From contig NZ_FOGT01000003.1 of assembly GCF_900111295.1 (NCBI RefSeq), positions 124,001 through 188,000 of the forward strand: 64,000 nt of DNA. Direction: 5' to 3'. Positions within the stretch are counted from its first letter, which is position 1, and each line of letters begins with the position of its first letter. The notes below the pieces were generated by a model. The model was not told the DNA's origin, made no database searches, and worked only from the letters and a program-made list of their open reading frames with translations. Origin of the DNA: Salipaludibacillus aurantiacus (GTDB lineage Bacteria; Bacillota; Bacilli; Bacillales; Salisediminibacteriaceae). Positions 54,002 to 63,710 of the stretch are shown piece after piece. Position numbers and translations under genes: made by a program.

Positions 54002-56185
54002 TTAATGCATAATTCTCCGTACAGAATAAATATCTGAAATCTGCTTAATTCTGTCTACAACCCGCTGAAGGTGCGAGATATTTTGAATGGAGATGGTCAT
54101 ATTAATAGTGGCCATCTTATTTTTATCAGATTTTCCCGAAACCGCATTAATGTTTGTTTTAGTTTCCGCTACAGCCTGTAGAACATCATTAAGCAGCGCT
54201 CTCCGGTCATAACCTGAAATCTCAATATCCACATTGTAATTTTTCGGTTTCTGATGATTGCCTTCCCACTCTACAGGCAAAAGCCGTGTATTAGCTTCTT
54301 CATTATTAATATTAGGGCAGTCTGCCCGGTGAATGGACACGCCTCGGCCTTTCGTAATATAGCCGACAATATCATCCCCTGGAACAGGATTACAGCATCT
54401 GGATAAACGGATCAGCAAGTTATCAATCCCTTTAACACGCACTCCGGTGCTTGTTTTGCTGACAGTTTTTTCCTGGGGTTTCAATTCCTCCACCGCTTCA
54501 GACAGTGATTGAGTTTCCTGTTCTTCGTCCTGCTTTTTACGGATATCATCTGTGAGTCTCGTAACAATTTGCGCCGCTGTAATTCCGTTATACCCTACAG
54601 CCGCGTACATATCTTCTTCCGAAGAGAAACTGAATTTGTCTGCTACCCGCTCAATATTTTCAGCAGTCAGCACTTCCTTAAGAGGATAACCTTTTTTTTC
54701 AATTTCTTTCTCTACCTGATCTCGGCCTTTTTCCACATTTTCTTCACGTCGCTCTTTTTTAAACCATTGTCTAATTTTATTTTTAGCATGAGAGCTTTGT
54801 GTAATCTTAAGCCAGTCCTGGCTTGGACCATAGGAATGCTTTGAAGTCAGAACCTCCACAATATCCCCTGTCTTCAGCTGGTGGTCGAGGGGGACCATTT
54901 TTCCGTTAACTTTAGACCCAATACAGCGGTTGCCCACTTCAGTGTGAATCCTGTAGGCAAAATCTAAAGGCACTGACCCTTTTGGAAGCTCGATGACATC
55001 CCCTTTAGGTGTAAACACAAAGACCATATCGGAAAACAGATCAATTTTCAGTGATTCCATAAATTCCTGGGCATCATTTGCATCATTTTGCCATTCAAGA
55101 ATTTCCCTGAACCAGGACATTTTTGTTTCTAAAGACTCTGAATCATTAACCGTTTTCCCTTCTTTGTATGCCCAATGAGCCGCCACCCCGAACTCAGCTA
55201 CTTTGTGCATGTCTTCCGACCGGATTTGCACTTCAAGAGGATCACCTTTCGGCCCGATAACAGTCGTATGAAGGGACTGGTACATGTTGGCTTTCGGCAT
55301 GGCAATATAATCTTTAAATCGGCCGGGCATTGGCTTCCAGTGAGTATGAATGGTCCCCAGCACGGCGTAACAATCTTTAATGCTTTTTACAATAATCCTT
55401 ACCGCAAGGAGGTCATATATTTCATTAAACTGTTTATTTTGGAGGACCATTTTACGGTATATACTGTAAATGTGCTTTGCGCGGCCGTTAATTTCAGCCT
55501 GGACATTCATATTCTCCAATCGTTCCTTAATCTTATTCTGGACCTCTTCTATATAGTCTTCACGTTCAGCCCGCTTTTTCTTCATGAGATTAACAATACG
55601 GTAATACTGCTGCGGATTTAAATATCGTAATGAAGTATCTTCCAGTTCCCACTTAATTGTGGATATACCAAGACGGTGTGCCAGAGGAGCAAAAATTTCG
55701 AGCGTCTCATTAGCTATACGTCTTTGTTTTTCCGGCGGGAGATGCTTTAAAGTCCTCATATTATGAAGCCTGTCAGCAAGTTTAATAAGGATGACTCTTA
55801 TATCTCTGGCCATAGCTACAAACATTTTGCGGTGATTCTCTGCCTGCTGCTCTTCTTTAGATTTATATTTGATTTTTCCAAGTTTCGTTACTCCGTCAAC
55901 AAGCATGGCTACTTCTTCACCGAACTGCTTATCCAGTTCTTCAAGTGATATATCTGTATCTTCCACTACATCATGAAGAAAGGCAGCTGCTACTGTATTA
56001 GGATCCATACCTAGCTCAACCAGGATGCCCGCTACTTGAACCGGATGCCAGATATAAGGCTCACCGGATTTACGGTACTGCTCACTATGGGCATAGTCGG
56101 CCATCTCATAAGCTTTCCGCAAAAAGGCAACATCCTTATCGGATAAATATTCACTTGCTTTTTTTAGTACTTGTTCACTAGTCAT
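54002..56185 (-). CDS. relA: Bifunctional (p)ppGpp synthetase/hydrolase RelA
   Basis: Controls the stringent response. The 727-residue protein has an HD hydrolase domain (about 45-150; HDVVEDTDI, the HD pair) still complete, a synthetase domain (YDLLAVRIIV, YQSLHTTVIGPKG, EVQIRSEDMH), a TGS domain (VFTPKGDVIELPKGSVPLDFAY), a helical zinc-finger region and a C-terminal ACT domain. It should both make and degrade (p)ppGpp, as B. subtilis Rel does. It is followed by dtd and preceded by apt and recJ as in B. subtilis. Confidence 0.96.
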   Translation of the reverse strand: MTSEQVLKKASEYLSDKDVAFLRKAYEMADYAHSEQYRKSGEPYIWHPVQVAGILVELGMDPNTVAAAFLHDVVEDTDISLEELDKQFGEEVAMLVDGVTKLGKIKYKSKEEQQAENHRKMFVAMARDIRVILIKLADRLHNMRTLKHLPPEKQRRIANETLEIFAPLAHRLGISTIKWELEDTSLRYLNPQQYYRIVNLMKKKRAEREDYIEEVQNKIKERLENMNVQAEINGRAKHIYSIYRKMVLQNKQFNEIYDLLAVRIIVKSIKDCYAVLGTIHTHWKPMPGRFKDYIAMPKANMYQSLHTTVIGPKGDPLEVQIRSEDMHKVAEFGVAAHWAYKEGKTVNDSESLETKMSWFREILEWQNDANDAQEFMESLKIDLFSDMVFVFTPKGDVIELPKGSVPLDFAYRIHTEVGNRCIGSKVNGKMVPLDHQLKTGDIVEVLTSKHSYGPSQDWLKITQSSHAKNKIRQWFKKERREENVEKGRDQVEKEIEKKGYPLKEVLTAENIERVADKFSFSSEEDMYAAVGYNGITAAQIVTRLTDDIRKKQDEEQETQSLSEAVEELKPQEKTVSKTSTGVRVKGIDNLLIRLSRCCNPVPGDDIVGYITKGRGVSIHRADCPNINNEEANTRLLPVEWEGNHQKPKNYNVDIEISGYDRRALLNDVLQAVAETKTNINAVSGKSDKNKMATINMTISIQNISHLQRVVDRIKQISDIYSVRRIMH

Positions 56186-56214
56186 GGAATCACCTAAATT
56201 ATCCTAAAAATTTA

Positions 56215-56235
56215 TTGGAAAAACCGCTTTTCCAA
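56215..56235 (-). other. Hairpin in the relA leader
   Basis: TTGGAAAA, loop of five, TTTTCCAA, perfect 8 bp, 30 nt before the relA start. It could influence relA translation or mark a weak attenuator. Confidence 0.35.
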
Positions 56236-56331
56236 AAATGAGCAAATATATCAAAAATTTAGAAGTTAACTCTATTATTAATAAATTTATTCGTCTTGTA
56301 AAGCGACGTGAAATTTGTCGAATTAGTTTAT

Positions 56332-56360
56332 AAAAAAAGGGTCTCTTCCGGAGAAAAGAC
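56332..56360 (-). terminator. Terminator after apt
   Basis: On the minus strand GTCTTTTC pairs with GAAGAGAC (one mismatch), then CC and seven T. It separates apt from relA. Confidence 0.75.
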
Positions 56361-56453
56361 TTTCAATAAGCATAACATATTTTTTATAATAATAGCATTT
56401 TTTATTACTTAAAATATACAGCAGGAGGAGTGCTCTTAAGCACCCCTATCTCC

Positions 56454-56966
56454 TTAATATTCCATTAAACTGAACACATCGTAATCATCAAGCTTATCCC
56501 TGCCGTCTAAATAACTGAGTTCAATCATAAAAGCAATGCCCGCTACAATGCCGCCAAGTTTTTCCACCATTTTGATGGTTGCTTCAATTGTTCCGCCGGT
56601 TGCTAAAAGGTCATCTGTAATTAACACTCTTTGGCCAGGTTTAATTGAACTTTTGTGAATGTTTAACGAGTCTTTTCCATACTCAAGGCCGTAATCAACT
56701 TCCAGCACTTCTCTTGGAAGTTTCCCTGCCTTACGCACAGGAACAAACCCGATCTCAAGAGAATATGCGATTGGACAGCCAACTACAAACCCTCTCGCTT
56801 CAGGGCCAACTACGACATCTATATTTCTATTCTGTGCATACTTTACCATTTCATCAATTGCCTGCTTGTATGCTTCACCGTTTTCCATCAATGTCGTGAT
56901 GTCTTTAAAACGCACTCCTTCTTTTGGAAAATCCTCAACTACAGTAATGTACTGCTTAAAATCCAT
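56454..56966 (-). CDS. apt: Adenine phosphoribosyltransferase
   Basis: Makes AMP from adenine and PRPP. The 170-residue protein has [16 protein letters not shown] at the N-terminus, [15 protein letters not shown], and the PRPP motif [13 protein letters not shown]. The start at 56966 follows AGGAGG by 7 nt. It salvages the adenine released by enzymes such as MtnN, also encoded in this window. Confidence 0.96.
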   Translation of the reverse strand: MDFKQYITVVEDFPKEGVRFKDITTLMENGEAYKQAIDEMVKYAQNRNIDVVVGPEARGFVVGCPIAYSLEIGFVPVRKAGKLPREVLEVDYGLEYGKDSLNIHKSSIKPGQRVLITDDLLATGGTIEATIKMVEKLGGIVAGIAFMIELSYLDGRDKLDDYDVFSLMEY

Positions 56967-57032
56967 AATGTTTCCTCCTAATTTCACCTTGACTATATTA
57001 TTTCACCAGCGTTCATCTCTATAATATTTAAA

Positions 57033-59393
57033 TTATGCCTGTATTGCCGATGGTAAGTGATCGTTATTTATAACCCGGTCCATCCAGAGTTTTAACGAGC
57101 GGTAGGATGAATAATATAATTCATTTTCAATATGACTTAGTTCAAGATGTTTTTGATAAGTAGATGATGCAGTTAGATCTTTTTTTTGCGGCTGGGGATT
57201 TATTTCAATCACACCATTGTTCATTTTAACAAAATCCAGTTCAAAAAACACCTTACTCATAAAGTGGACTGCGTTTTCTGACCAGCCTTTATACTTTGCC
57301 AGTTCGTGTGTTCTGTTTTTTATATCAAATGATTGCCGCTTTAACAGAAAACCGTAAAACCATTTAAACTGGTCCCTTGTAGGAACCGCTTCAAAGAAAT
57401 AGTCCTTCTCATGGATAAATGCTGCAAAAAGCCTCTCAAGTTTATGAGCCATGCTGATAACCTGTTTAATCGCTTCTGTGGTGTCAGGCAAATCCAATAA
57501 GAGTATATTATCAGCCTTTTCAATTTTTTCAAGATCCGCACTCTCATCAAAGTACCTGACTATTTCCCAATGGCCGGGCAAGCGGCTGAACCATTGACTT
57601 GAGGACTCCTGGAAGACCACCACTGTACAAAGCCCAAGGTTCATAAAAGGCTCATTTTGCCACAGCCTCTTATCTCCCCTGAAATCGAATAGCTGCCATT
57701 CCTTTACTTTCAAATCTTCTATAATGAATTGCGGTTTACTTTGCCCGTTCCATTCGTTAACTGCGAGCTTGCCTACTGCGGATACTCTTGATAGGGGAGA
57801 AATATGGTCATGCAAATTCCCCATTCTGAAACCGATGCAATCCAGCTGTTTATCTTTCCCGGTATTTTCTACAACCAATTTTAAATGGTCCCCATTAGCA
57901 CCAATTTTTTTGATCATTTGAAGATTGACATCATCAATTAAGAATTTAGGAGCGGGATTCCCCATCCCGAATGGCGCCATCTGCTGCAAGTCGTAAATAG
58001 CCTGAAGGGAAACCTCCTCCAATGATACTGGAAGATCGATATCAAGAGATTTTTTCCAATCATCTTCCGATAAGCTGTTCAGCGCGATGTCGGTCAGTTT
58101 ATTTTTTAGAAGTTCTACATGTTCAATCTTTAAAGTCATTCCGGCCGCCATAGGGTGCCCGCCGAAATGCGGCAGCCATTCCCTGCACTGGGACAGTGAG
58201 CGGAACATATCGAAACCTTTAATACTTCTGGCTGACCCTTTCGCTAACCCTGTCTCTTGATCGTAACTTAAGACGATCACAGGCCGGTAATACTTTTCTA
58301 CAAGCCTGCTGGCCACAATGCCGATAACGCCTGCATTCCATCCTTCATTCCCAACTACAATGACAGGCGGAACGCCTTCTTCTTCTACTTTGGTCTCTGC
58401 TTCTGCGGCGATTTCTTTTACAATTGTTTGCCTTTCTTTATTCAGGTCATCAACCATTTGTGCTAACTCATCGGCTTCTGCCAAATCGCCGGTGATTAAT
58501 AACTCAACAGCAGGATCGGCAGCATCAAGTCTTCCAGCTGCGTTCAGCCTCGGTCCGATTAAAAAACCGATCTGTTCTTCATTCAGTTCCTGAGGGTTCG
58601 AGCCTGTCCTTTCTAATAAAGCTTTTAAACCCGGACGCTGATACCTTGAGAGCGCTTGTACCCCTTTTATTGTTAAAAATCTGTTTTCTCCCTGCAGGGA
58701 CACGAGATCGGCTACCGTGCCAATAGCAGCCAGATCATAGTATTCTTCAGGGATTCTGCCAAGCAACGCCTGGGCTACTTTGAAAGCCACCCCTACTCCG
58801 GCCAAATGGCTATTCGGGTAAGAACACCCTTCCTGTTTAGGGTTAATAACGGCAAATCCCTCGGGAAGTTCCGGCGGCGGTTCATGGTGATCTGTAATAA
58901 TTAAATCAATGCCCAGTTCTTTTGCAACTTGAGCTTCATGGACAGCAGAAATACCTGTATCTACTGTAATAATTAAAGAGACACCTTCTTCCGCCGCCTG
59001 CCGGAAGGCATTCTCATTTGGTCCGTATCCTTCCGTAAACCTGTTAGGAACATAGAATCCGGCTTCGGCTCCGATTTCCCTGAGCGTCATATACATAAGC
59101 GACGTGCTGGTCACGCCATCCGCATCATAATCTCCAAAAATAAGGATGCGTTCCCCGGCCTGAATCGCTGTTTTAATTCTTCCAACAGCCTTATCCATAT
59201 CTTTTAATTGAAAAGGATCATGTACAGCCTCTTCATCCATATGTAAAAACGCGTCTATTTCTTCTTTAGTTTTAATTCCGCGCTGGACAAGAAACCTTGC
59301 CGCAATTTTTGATATCCCTGTTTTATCTGAAAGAAGAACGACTTCTTCTTCATCAATTTCCGTTACATTCCATACTGCTTGTGAAGAAAGCAT
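57033..59393 (-). CDS. recJ: Single-strand-specific 5'-3' exonuclease RecJ
   Basis: A 786-residue DHH-family exonuclease in recombination and repair. Motifs: FGDYDADGVTSTSLMY, VDTGISA, IITDHHEPP, HLAGVGVAFKVAQAL, then the DHHA1 region with GARSIKGFDMF-like GSARSIKGFD and HFGGHPMAAG, an OB domain, and a C-terminal extension of about 220 residues typical of Bacillus RecJ. It lies upstream of apt in the conserved recJ-apt-relA order. Confidence 0.94.
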   Translation of the reverse strand: MLSSQAVWNVTEIDEEEVVLLSDKTGISKIAARFLVQRGIKTKEEIDAFLHMDEEAVHDPFQLKDMDKAVGRIKTAIQAGERILIFGDYDADGVTSTSLMYMTLREIGAEAGFYVPNRFTEGYGPNENAFRQAAEEGVSLIITVDTGISAVHEAQVAKELGIDLIITDHHEPPPELPEGFAVINPKQEGCSYPNSHLAGVGVAFKVAQALLGRIPEEYYDLAAIGTVADLVSLQGENRFLTIKGVQALSRYQRPGLKALLERTGSNPQELNEEQIGFLIGPRLNAAGRLDAADPAVELLITGDLAEADELAQMVDDLNKERQTIVKEIAAEAETKVEEEGVPPVIVVGNEGWNAGVIGIVASRLVEKYYRPVIVLSYDQETGLAKGSARSIKGFDMFRSLSQCREWLPHFGGHPMAAGMTLKIEHVELLKNKLTDIALNSLSEDDWKKSLDIDLPVSLEEVSLQAIYDLQQMAPFGMGNPAPKFLIDDVNLQMIKKIGANGDHLKLVVENTGKDKQLDCIGFRMGNLHDHISPLSRVSAVGKLAVNEWNGQSKPQFIIEDLKVKEWQLFDFRGDKRLWQNEPFMNLGLCTVVVFQESSSQWFSRLPGHWEIVRYFDESADLEKIEKADNILLLDLPDTTEAIKQVISMAHKLERLFAAFIHEKDYFFEAVPTRDQFKWFYGFLLKRQSFDIKNRTHELAKYKGWSENAVHFMSKVFFELDFVKMNNGVIEINPQPQKKDLTASSTYQKHLELSHIENELYYSSYRSLKLWMDRVINNDHLPSAIQA

Positions 59394-59461
59394 AAAAAAA
59401 CCACCCCTGACTCACTTATTATACAAAAGGTCAGGAGCGGGAGCAATGAATCAAAGGACCA

Positions 59462-59773
59462 TTAAACATGTTTTTTATGTTGCCCGGAAGGATCATCAGG
59501 CTTATCTGATTCTTTTTTACCCTTTCTTTTAGCATCTCCACTGTTGGATTTTAACTGTTTAATTTCCTGCTGAAGGCGGTGAATTTTAACCATCCCCACA
59601 CTGCCGACAATAAGTCCGCCCATAAGGACTGAACCGAGGATAATGAGTACAAGCGGCCACTCGTTTTGGCCGAATAAATAATTAACCTCTACAGGGTCTA
59701 CATTAATAACAGCAAAAATGGCAATGATAAGCACGAAAACGAGACCTGTAATTAAACCCCATTGTCCTTTCAT
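59462..59773 (-). CDS. lapA: LapA-family membrane protein
   Basis: A 103-residue protein with two membrane segments (LITGLVFVLIIAIFAVINVD, then WPLVLIILGSVLMGGLIVG) and a cytoplasmic coiled coil/basic tail ending in a lysine-rich segment. LapA domains take part in lipopolysaccharide assembly in Gram-negatives; in Gram-positives the role is unknown. ATG at 59773 has AGGAG 7 nt upstream and lies one base after the transporter stop, so translation is coupled. Confidence 0.85.
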   Translation of the reverse strand: MKGQWGLITGLVFVLIIAIFAVINVDPVEVNYLFGQNEWPLVLIILGSVLMGGLIVGSVGMVKIHRLQQEIKQLKSNSGDAKRKGKKESDKPDDPSGQHKKHV

Positions 59774-59774
59774 T

Positions 59775-60683
59775 TTATGTCTCCTCTCTCGTATAAGGGT
59801 TGATATGGACACGGACGTCTTGAACGTACCCATCTTCCATCAGTTCTTTTTTAACTTCTTTTCCGATACTGTGTCCTTCTTCCACTGTGATTTGCGGATC
59901 GACTGCTATTTTTATATCCACTATGACATAATGGCCGTGCTCCCTTGCAAGAAGTTCGTCGATTTTCATCACACCTTTTACCCTGCCGGCTTTTTCGAAC
60001 ATTTCAACTGTGTCTTCTTCATGGAGGACGTGGTCTAGAGTGTTATGAATCGCTTCACTGCCCAATTTCCAGCCCATTTTCATAATCAAAAGAGATACAA
60101 AAATTCCAGCTGCAGGATCCATATAAACCAGCCAGTCTAATCCGATGTTTCCGCCAACAATTGAAGCACCGACACCCACTAATGCAGCCAGCGAAGAAAA
60201 GACGTCAGAACGATGATGCCAGGCATCAGTGACTAAAGCATCGCTTTTATATTTTTTACCCAAAAAGATTTTATACCTAAACATTAATTCTTTCACAACA
60301 ATAGAAAATAAAATAGCATAGATAGCAATTATTCCGGGAACAGCTATCGGTTCATAAAAAGAACGTACAGCACTAATAGCGATTTCCAGTCCGACCACAA
60401 ACAACAGGACAGCCACTATAATTGCCGTAACTGTTTCAGCTTTTCCGTGTCCATAGGGGTGGTCTTCATCCGGAGGCTGTTTAGCGGCCCTTATACCGAT
60501 CAGAACTGCTACAGAGCCGACCACATCTGAAGCTGAGTGGACGGCATCAGCCACTAAGGCGCGGCTGTCTGCCAGCATACCGATAATTCCTTTCAGTACA
60601 GCTAAAACGACATTCCCTGTAATACCTATCCATGCGCCAAAACGCACTTTTTTATATCTGATATCCTGGTCCTGACTTGTCAA
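59775..60683 (-). CDS. Cation diffusion facilitator (CDF) family metal transporter
   Basis: A 302-residue antiporter for divalent metals (Zn, Mn, Fe or Co). It has six membrane segments with the transport site residues in LVADAVHSASDVVGS (helix 2) and DAWHHRSDVFSS (helix 5), the DEDHPYGHGKAE loop, and a cytoplasmic C-terminal domain. TTG at 60683 is the likely start, with AAGGAAG 8 nt upstream; the frame goes on to 60707. The transported metal cannot be decided by eye. Confidence 0.88.
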   Translation of the reverse strand: MTSQDQDIRYKKVRFGAWIGITGNVVLAVLKGIIGMLADSRALVADAVHSASDVVGSVAVLIGIRAAKQPPDEDHPYGHGKAETVTAIIVAVLLFVVGLEIAISAVRSFYEPIAVPGIIAIYAILFSIVVKELMFRYKIFLGKKYKSDALVTDAWHHRSDVFSSLAALVGVGASIVGGNIGLDWLVYMDPAAGIFVSLLIMKMGWKLGSEAIHNTLDHVLHEEDTVEMFEKAGRVKGVMKIDELLAREHGHYVIVDIKIAVDPQITVEEGHSIGKEVKKELMEDGYVQDVRVHINPYTREET

Positions 60684-60827
60684 ATTAACCACTTCCTTAA
60701 GTTTCACAACTAATCACATCTTTGGTTTTATCTTACCTTTTTTATACACTGGAACCAAATTATTTGTTAATAATCTGGTCAGGAGGCTCCATATAATAAT
60801 TAATTTTTAACATTCCCTTAGTCCAAC

Positions 60828-60854
60828 AAAAAAACGGCGCTGGGCGCCGTTTTC
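60828..60854 (-). terminator. Terminator of the secD-secF operon
   Basis: On the minus strand ACGGCGC pairs with GCGCCGT, followed by seven T, directly after the secF stop. Confidence 0.85.
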
Positions 60855-60855
60855 T

Positions 60856-61797
60856 TTATGCTTCCGGTTGTTCTGTCTGTACCTTGCGGTAACGGATTTT
60901 TTTCAGCTGACGTGATTTCAGCACCAGCCAGATTTGCGCGGCAATAAAGAGTGAGGAGTAAGTTCCTGCTACCAGGCCGACCACAAGTGCAAACGAAAAC
61001 GTGCGAAGGCCTTCACCGCCAAGGATAAACAGCGCACCCGCTGCAAACAGGACTGTCAGGACAGTGTTAATTGACCGTGCGAGAGTCTGCACCAGGCTTT
61101 TGTTGACCACTCTGGCTAAGTCGGAAAAGTCTTTTACTCTTTTCTCAAAATTCATATTCTCACGAATACGGTCAAACGTTACGATCGTATCGTTAATTGA
61201 ATAACCGATAATCGTGAGAACCGCAGCAATGAATGGAATATTAACCTCCATTTGTACGATGCTGAAAATAGCAAGAATGAAAAGCGCGTCATGAAATAAG
61301 GCTATAATCGCTGAAATACCGTACAAAAATTCAAATCGGACAGTGACATAAAGTATAATGCCCACTGCAGCAATCAGAACTGAAATCACTGCATTCCGGG
61401 CTAATTCTTCCCCGACAATCGGCGTTACTGTACTCACGTTTGGCGTGTTGCCGTATACATCTTCAAAATGACTTTGCACAGCCAACGTTTCTTCCTGATT
61501 CAATCCGCCAATAAATGAAGCTCGTCCGATTTCATTATTTTCTCCGGCAAGCGTAATATCGTCCGGAGTAAGTCCGACTTCTTCAAAATGCTCATTAATT
61601 TCATTGGCTGTTACTGTTTCCTCAGCCATGACATCTATAGTAGTTCCACTCTGAAAATCTATTCCCAGGTTTAATCCTAAAGTCGCCAGAAGAATGACTC
61701 CTGTTAACAGAAATACTGCTGAAAAGATAAAAAACTTCTTTCTATGCTTAATAAAATCGAGTTTTGTTTGTTCGTGATCAAAGTTCACTGATTTCAC
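60856..61797 (-). CDS. secF: Protein translocase subunit SecF
   Basis: Proton-driven accessory subunit that helps complete Sec-dependent export. The 313-residue protein has an N-terminal membrane segment with DFIKHRKKFFIFSA, the periplasm-equivalent domain starting GLNLGIDFQSGTTIDV, and five more membrane segments including YSINDTIVTFDRIREN and the LFILGGEGLRTFSFALVVG region. It is a separate gene overlapping secD by 20 nt, while B. subtilis has a fused SecDF. Confidence 0.95.
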   Translation of the reverse strand: MKSVNFDHEQTKLDFIKHRKKFFIFSAVFLLTGVILLATLGLNLGIDFQSGTTIDVMAEETVTANEINEHFEEVGLTPDDITLAGENNEIGRASFIGGLNQEETLAVQSHFEDVYGNTPNVSTVTPIVGEELARNAVISVLIAAVGIILYVTVRFEFLYGISAIIALFHDALFILAIFSIVQMEVNIPFIAAVLTIIGYSINDTIVTFDRIRENMNFEKRVKDFSDLARVVNKSLVQTLARSINTVLTVLFAAGALFILGGEGLRTFSFALVVGLVAGTYSSLFIAAQIWLVLKSRQLKKIRYRKVQTEQPEA

Positions 61798-63094
61798 GCT
61801 CCTTCACGCCGAACATGCGGGGCTTTTTGTTAAGAATACGGCTGTTCACCCACAGCCCCAGCAACAGGCGCGCCCCAAACACAGCAGTGATAAAGCTTGT
61901 TAAAATACTGACAATCAGCATAACAGCAAAGCCTTGAACAGCACTGGTGCCAAAATAGAAAAGGACACCGGCAGCCAGAATAGTCGTAATATTGGCATCA
62001 AGAATGGTCGATAATGAGCGGCGGCTTCCGGCTCGGAAAGCGCTGATCGTTGATTTGCCAGAACGCAGTTCATCTTTTATCCGTTCAAAAGTAATAATAT
62101 TAGCATCTACCGCCATGCCCACTCCCAAGATTAACGCAGCTATACCAGGAAGTGTCAGAACAGCGTTTAACCAATTAAAGACAACAAGCACTAAGTAGAT
62201 ATATGCTGTGAGAGTTAAAACAGCAATTATTCCCATAAAACGATAGTAAACAAGCATATAAGCAAATATGAGGGCTACACCAACCATCCCGGCGTTGATA
62301 GCCATATCCATAGAACGTTCACCTAAAGACGCTCCTACTGATTCAGCCTGCAGTTCAGTCAATTCCACCGGCAATGCCCCTGCATTTAATATACCGGCAA
62401 GCTCCTGAGCTGAATCGACCGTAAAACCGCCTTCAATCATCACATCTCTGCTGGGAATGACTTGCCTGACTGTAGGCGCTGAGACGATTTTGGAATCTTC
62501 TTTTGCTATTTCTTCTTCAAAAGAATCTTCTTCGTTATAGTCCAGCCATATTGCCAGGATGTTTTCTCCAGGAGGACGGTTGCTTAAATCTCTCGTTATC
62601 TCTTCAAAAAGAGTAGGATCATCAACTGTTACTGTTACAATCGGCTGGTTAGTTTCAGGGTGGAAGCTTTGTCTCGCTCCTCCTTCAACTAAATCAGACC
62701 CGTCCATTTTTAATTCATCATTTATATCCCTGAATGAAAGACGTGCTTCAGTCGATAATAACTCACGGGCTGCCGCCTGATCGGTAACTCCTGCCAGCTG
62801 CACCCGGATCCGGTCTTCTCCTTCAATCGTAATATTTGGTTCTGAAACCCCGAGGACATCTATCCGCGCATTTAACGCACTTACAGTGTCACTTAGCAGT
62901 TCCCTGTTCACTTCGCTTCCTTCATCTACCGGCTCCACTTCATATAAAACTTCAAAGCCTCCCTGAAGGTCCAGCCCTAAACTGATATCTTCTGCGTGGT
63001 CCTGGACATTTGTTGCAATCAGAGCGCCTAGTGCAATTATTATGGCAAAGAATGCAACAATCAGCCCTTTTCTGACCCCTTTTCTCTTTTTCAT
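61778..63094 (-). CDS. secD: Protein translocase subunit SecD
   Basis: Partner of SecF in the membrane. The 438-residue protein has one N-terminal membrane segment, the P1 domain beginning ISLGLDLQGGFEVLYEV, a short external region, and five C-terminal membrane segments with GMAVDANIITFERIKDEL holding the conserved proton-path Asp. ATG at 63094 follows GGAGGAG by 9 nt; GTG at 63115 lies before this site and is unlikely. A strong promoter is 140 nt upstream. Confidence 0.95.
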   Translation of the reverse strand: MKKRKGVRKGLIVAFFAIIIALGALIATNVQDHAEDISLGLDLQGGFEVLYEVEPVDEGSEVNRELLSDTVSALNARIDVLGVSEPNITIEGEDRIRVQLAGVTDQAAARELLSTEARLSFRDINDELKMDGSDLVEGGARQSFHPETNQPIVTVTVDDPTLFEEITRDLSNRPPGENILAIWLDYNEEDSFEEEIAKEDSKIVSAPTVRQVIPSRDVMIEGGFTVDSAQELAGILNAGALPVELTELQAESVGASLGERSMDMAINAGMVGVALIFAYMLVYYRFMGIIAVLTLTAYIYLVLVVFNWLNAVLTLPGIAALILGVGMAVDANIITFERIKDELRSGKSTISAFRAGSRRSLSTILDANITTILAAGVLFYFGTSAVQGFAVMLIVSILTSFITAVFGARLLLGLWVNSRILNKKPRMFGVKEREISEL

Positions 63095-63131
63095 GAACGC
63101 ATGCTCCTCCTTCACAAATCCACATAACGAT

Positions 63132-63158
63132 ACGGTCCTGAACGGAAAGCAGGACCGT
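63132..63158 (-). other. Hairpin in the secD leader
   Basis: ACGGTCCTG and CAGGACCGT form a perfect 9-bp stem over 9 nt, between the secD promoter and start. There is no T-run on the minus strand, so it is not an ordinary terminator and may be a leader structure. Confidence 0.4.
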
Positions 63159-63239
63159 TTGATTAAACGTTTCGTATATCTCTAACTCTGCAGTTAAAAA
63201 GCTAAAGCAATACACCTGTATCTTTAAACCAGTAGTACC

Positions 63240-63269
63240 ATTATAGCGATATTGAAAAACCAGTGTCAA
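63240..63269 (-). promoter_or_regulatory. Promoter of the secD-secF operon
   Basis: On the minus strand TTGACA (63264-63269), 18 nt, TATAAT (63240-63245): both hexamers match consensus. Confidence 0.85.
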
Positions 63270-63284
63270 TATCAGGCAGAATAC

Positions 63285-63602
63285 CTAAGCGTGGTCCTCC
63301 TCATAAGAATTTAACCGGCCATCCACCGGTTCATCACGGTCAAACCAGTCAGGCCCCTTATAAGCTTCAATAGTTAATAAATTCATATAGTCGTTGGCTT
63401 TAAGTCTGAAAAGTTCAGCTGCAATCCAGTGTGTCCTTATTTTATCGGGTTTGTCTTTATTTTTTTCCAGTTTAGCAATAAAACATTCCCATACATCTTT
63501 CTCTGTTACGTTTTCGTAACCCAGCATATGCCACTCTTCTACTTTACTTTGAATAATTGGCTCGAGCTTAATTTTCCAGTAACTCCACTGTTCTATCCCC
63601 AT
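63285..63602 (-). CDS. comN: Post-transcriptional regulator ComN (YrzD family)
   Basis: A 105-residue protein matching the ComN family: EEWHMLGYENVTEKDVWECF in the middle and the strongly conserved NDYMNLLTIEAYKGPDWF near the end. In B. subtilis ComN affects comE mRNA and late competence and associates with the division site. GAGGAGG precedes the ATG. Its location next to secDF is as in B. subtilis. Confidence 0.88.
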   Translation of the reverse strand: MGIEQWSYWKIKLEPIIQSKVEEWHMLGYENVTEKDVWECFIAKLEKNKDKPDKIRTHWIAAELFRLKANDYMNLLTIEAYKGPDWFDRDEPVDGRLNSYEEDHA

Positions 63603-63710
63603 TTAGTTTACCTCCTCGAATAATAGATTGTTCAGAGAGAGCTTAGTCAGTTTTGACCCGGCTGCTTAATAGAAAAAGAAAGAACAGCAGGATCACTTTT
63701 TAGCAGCAAA

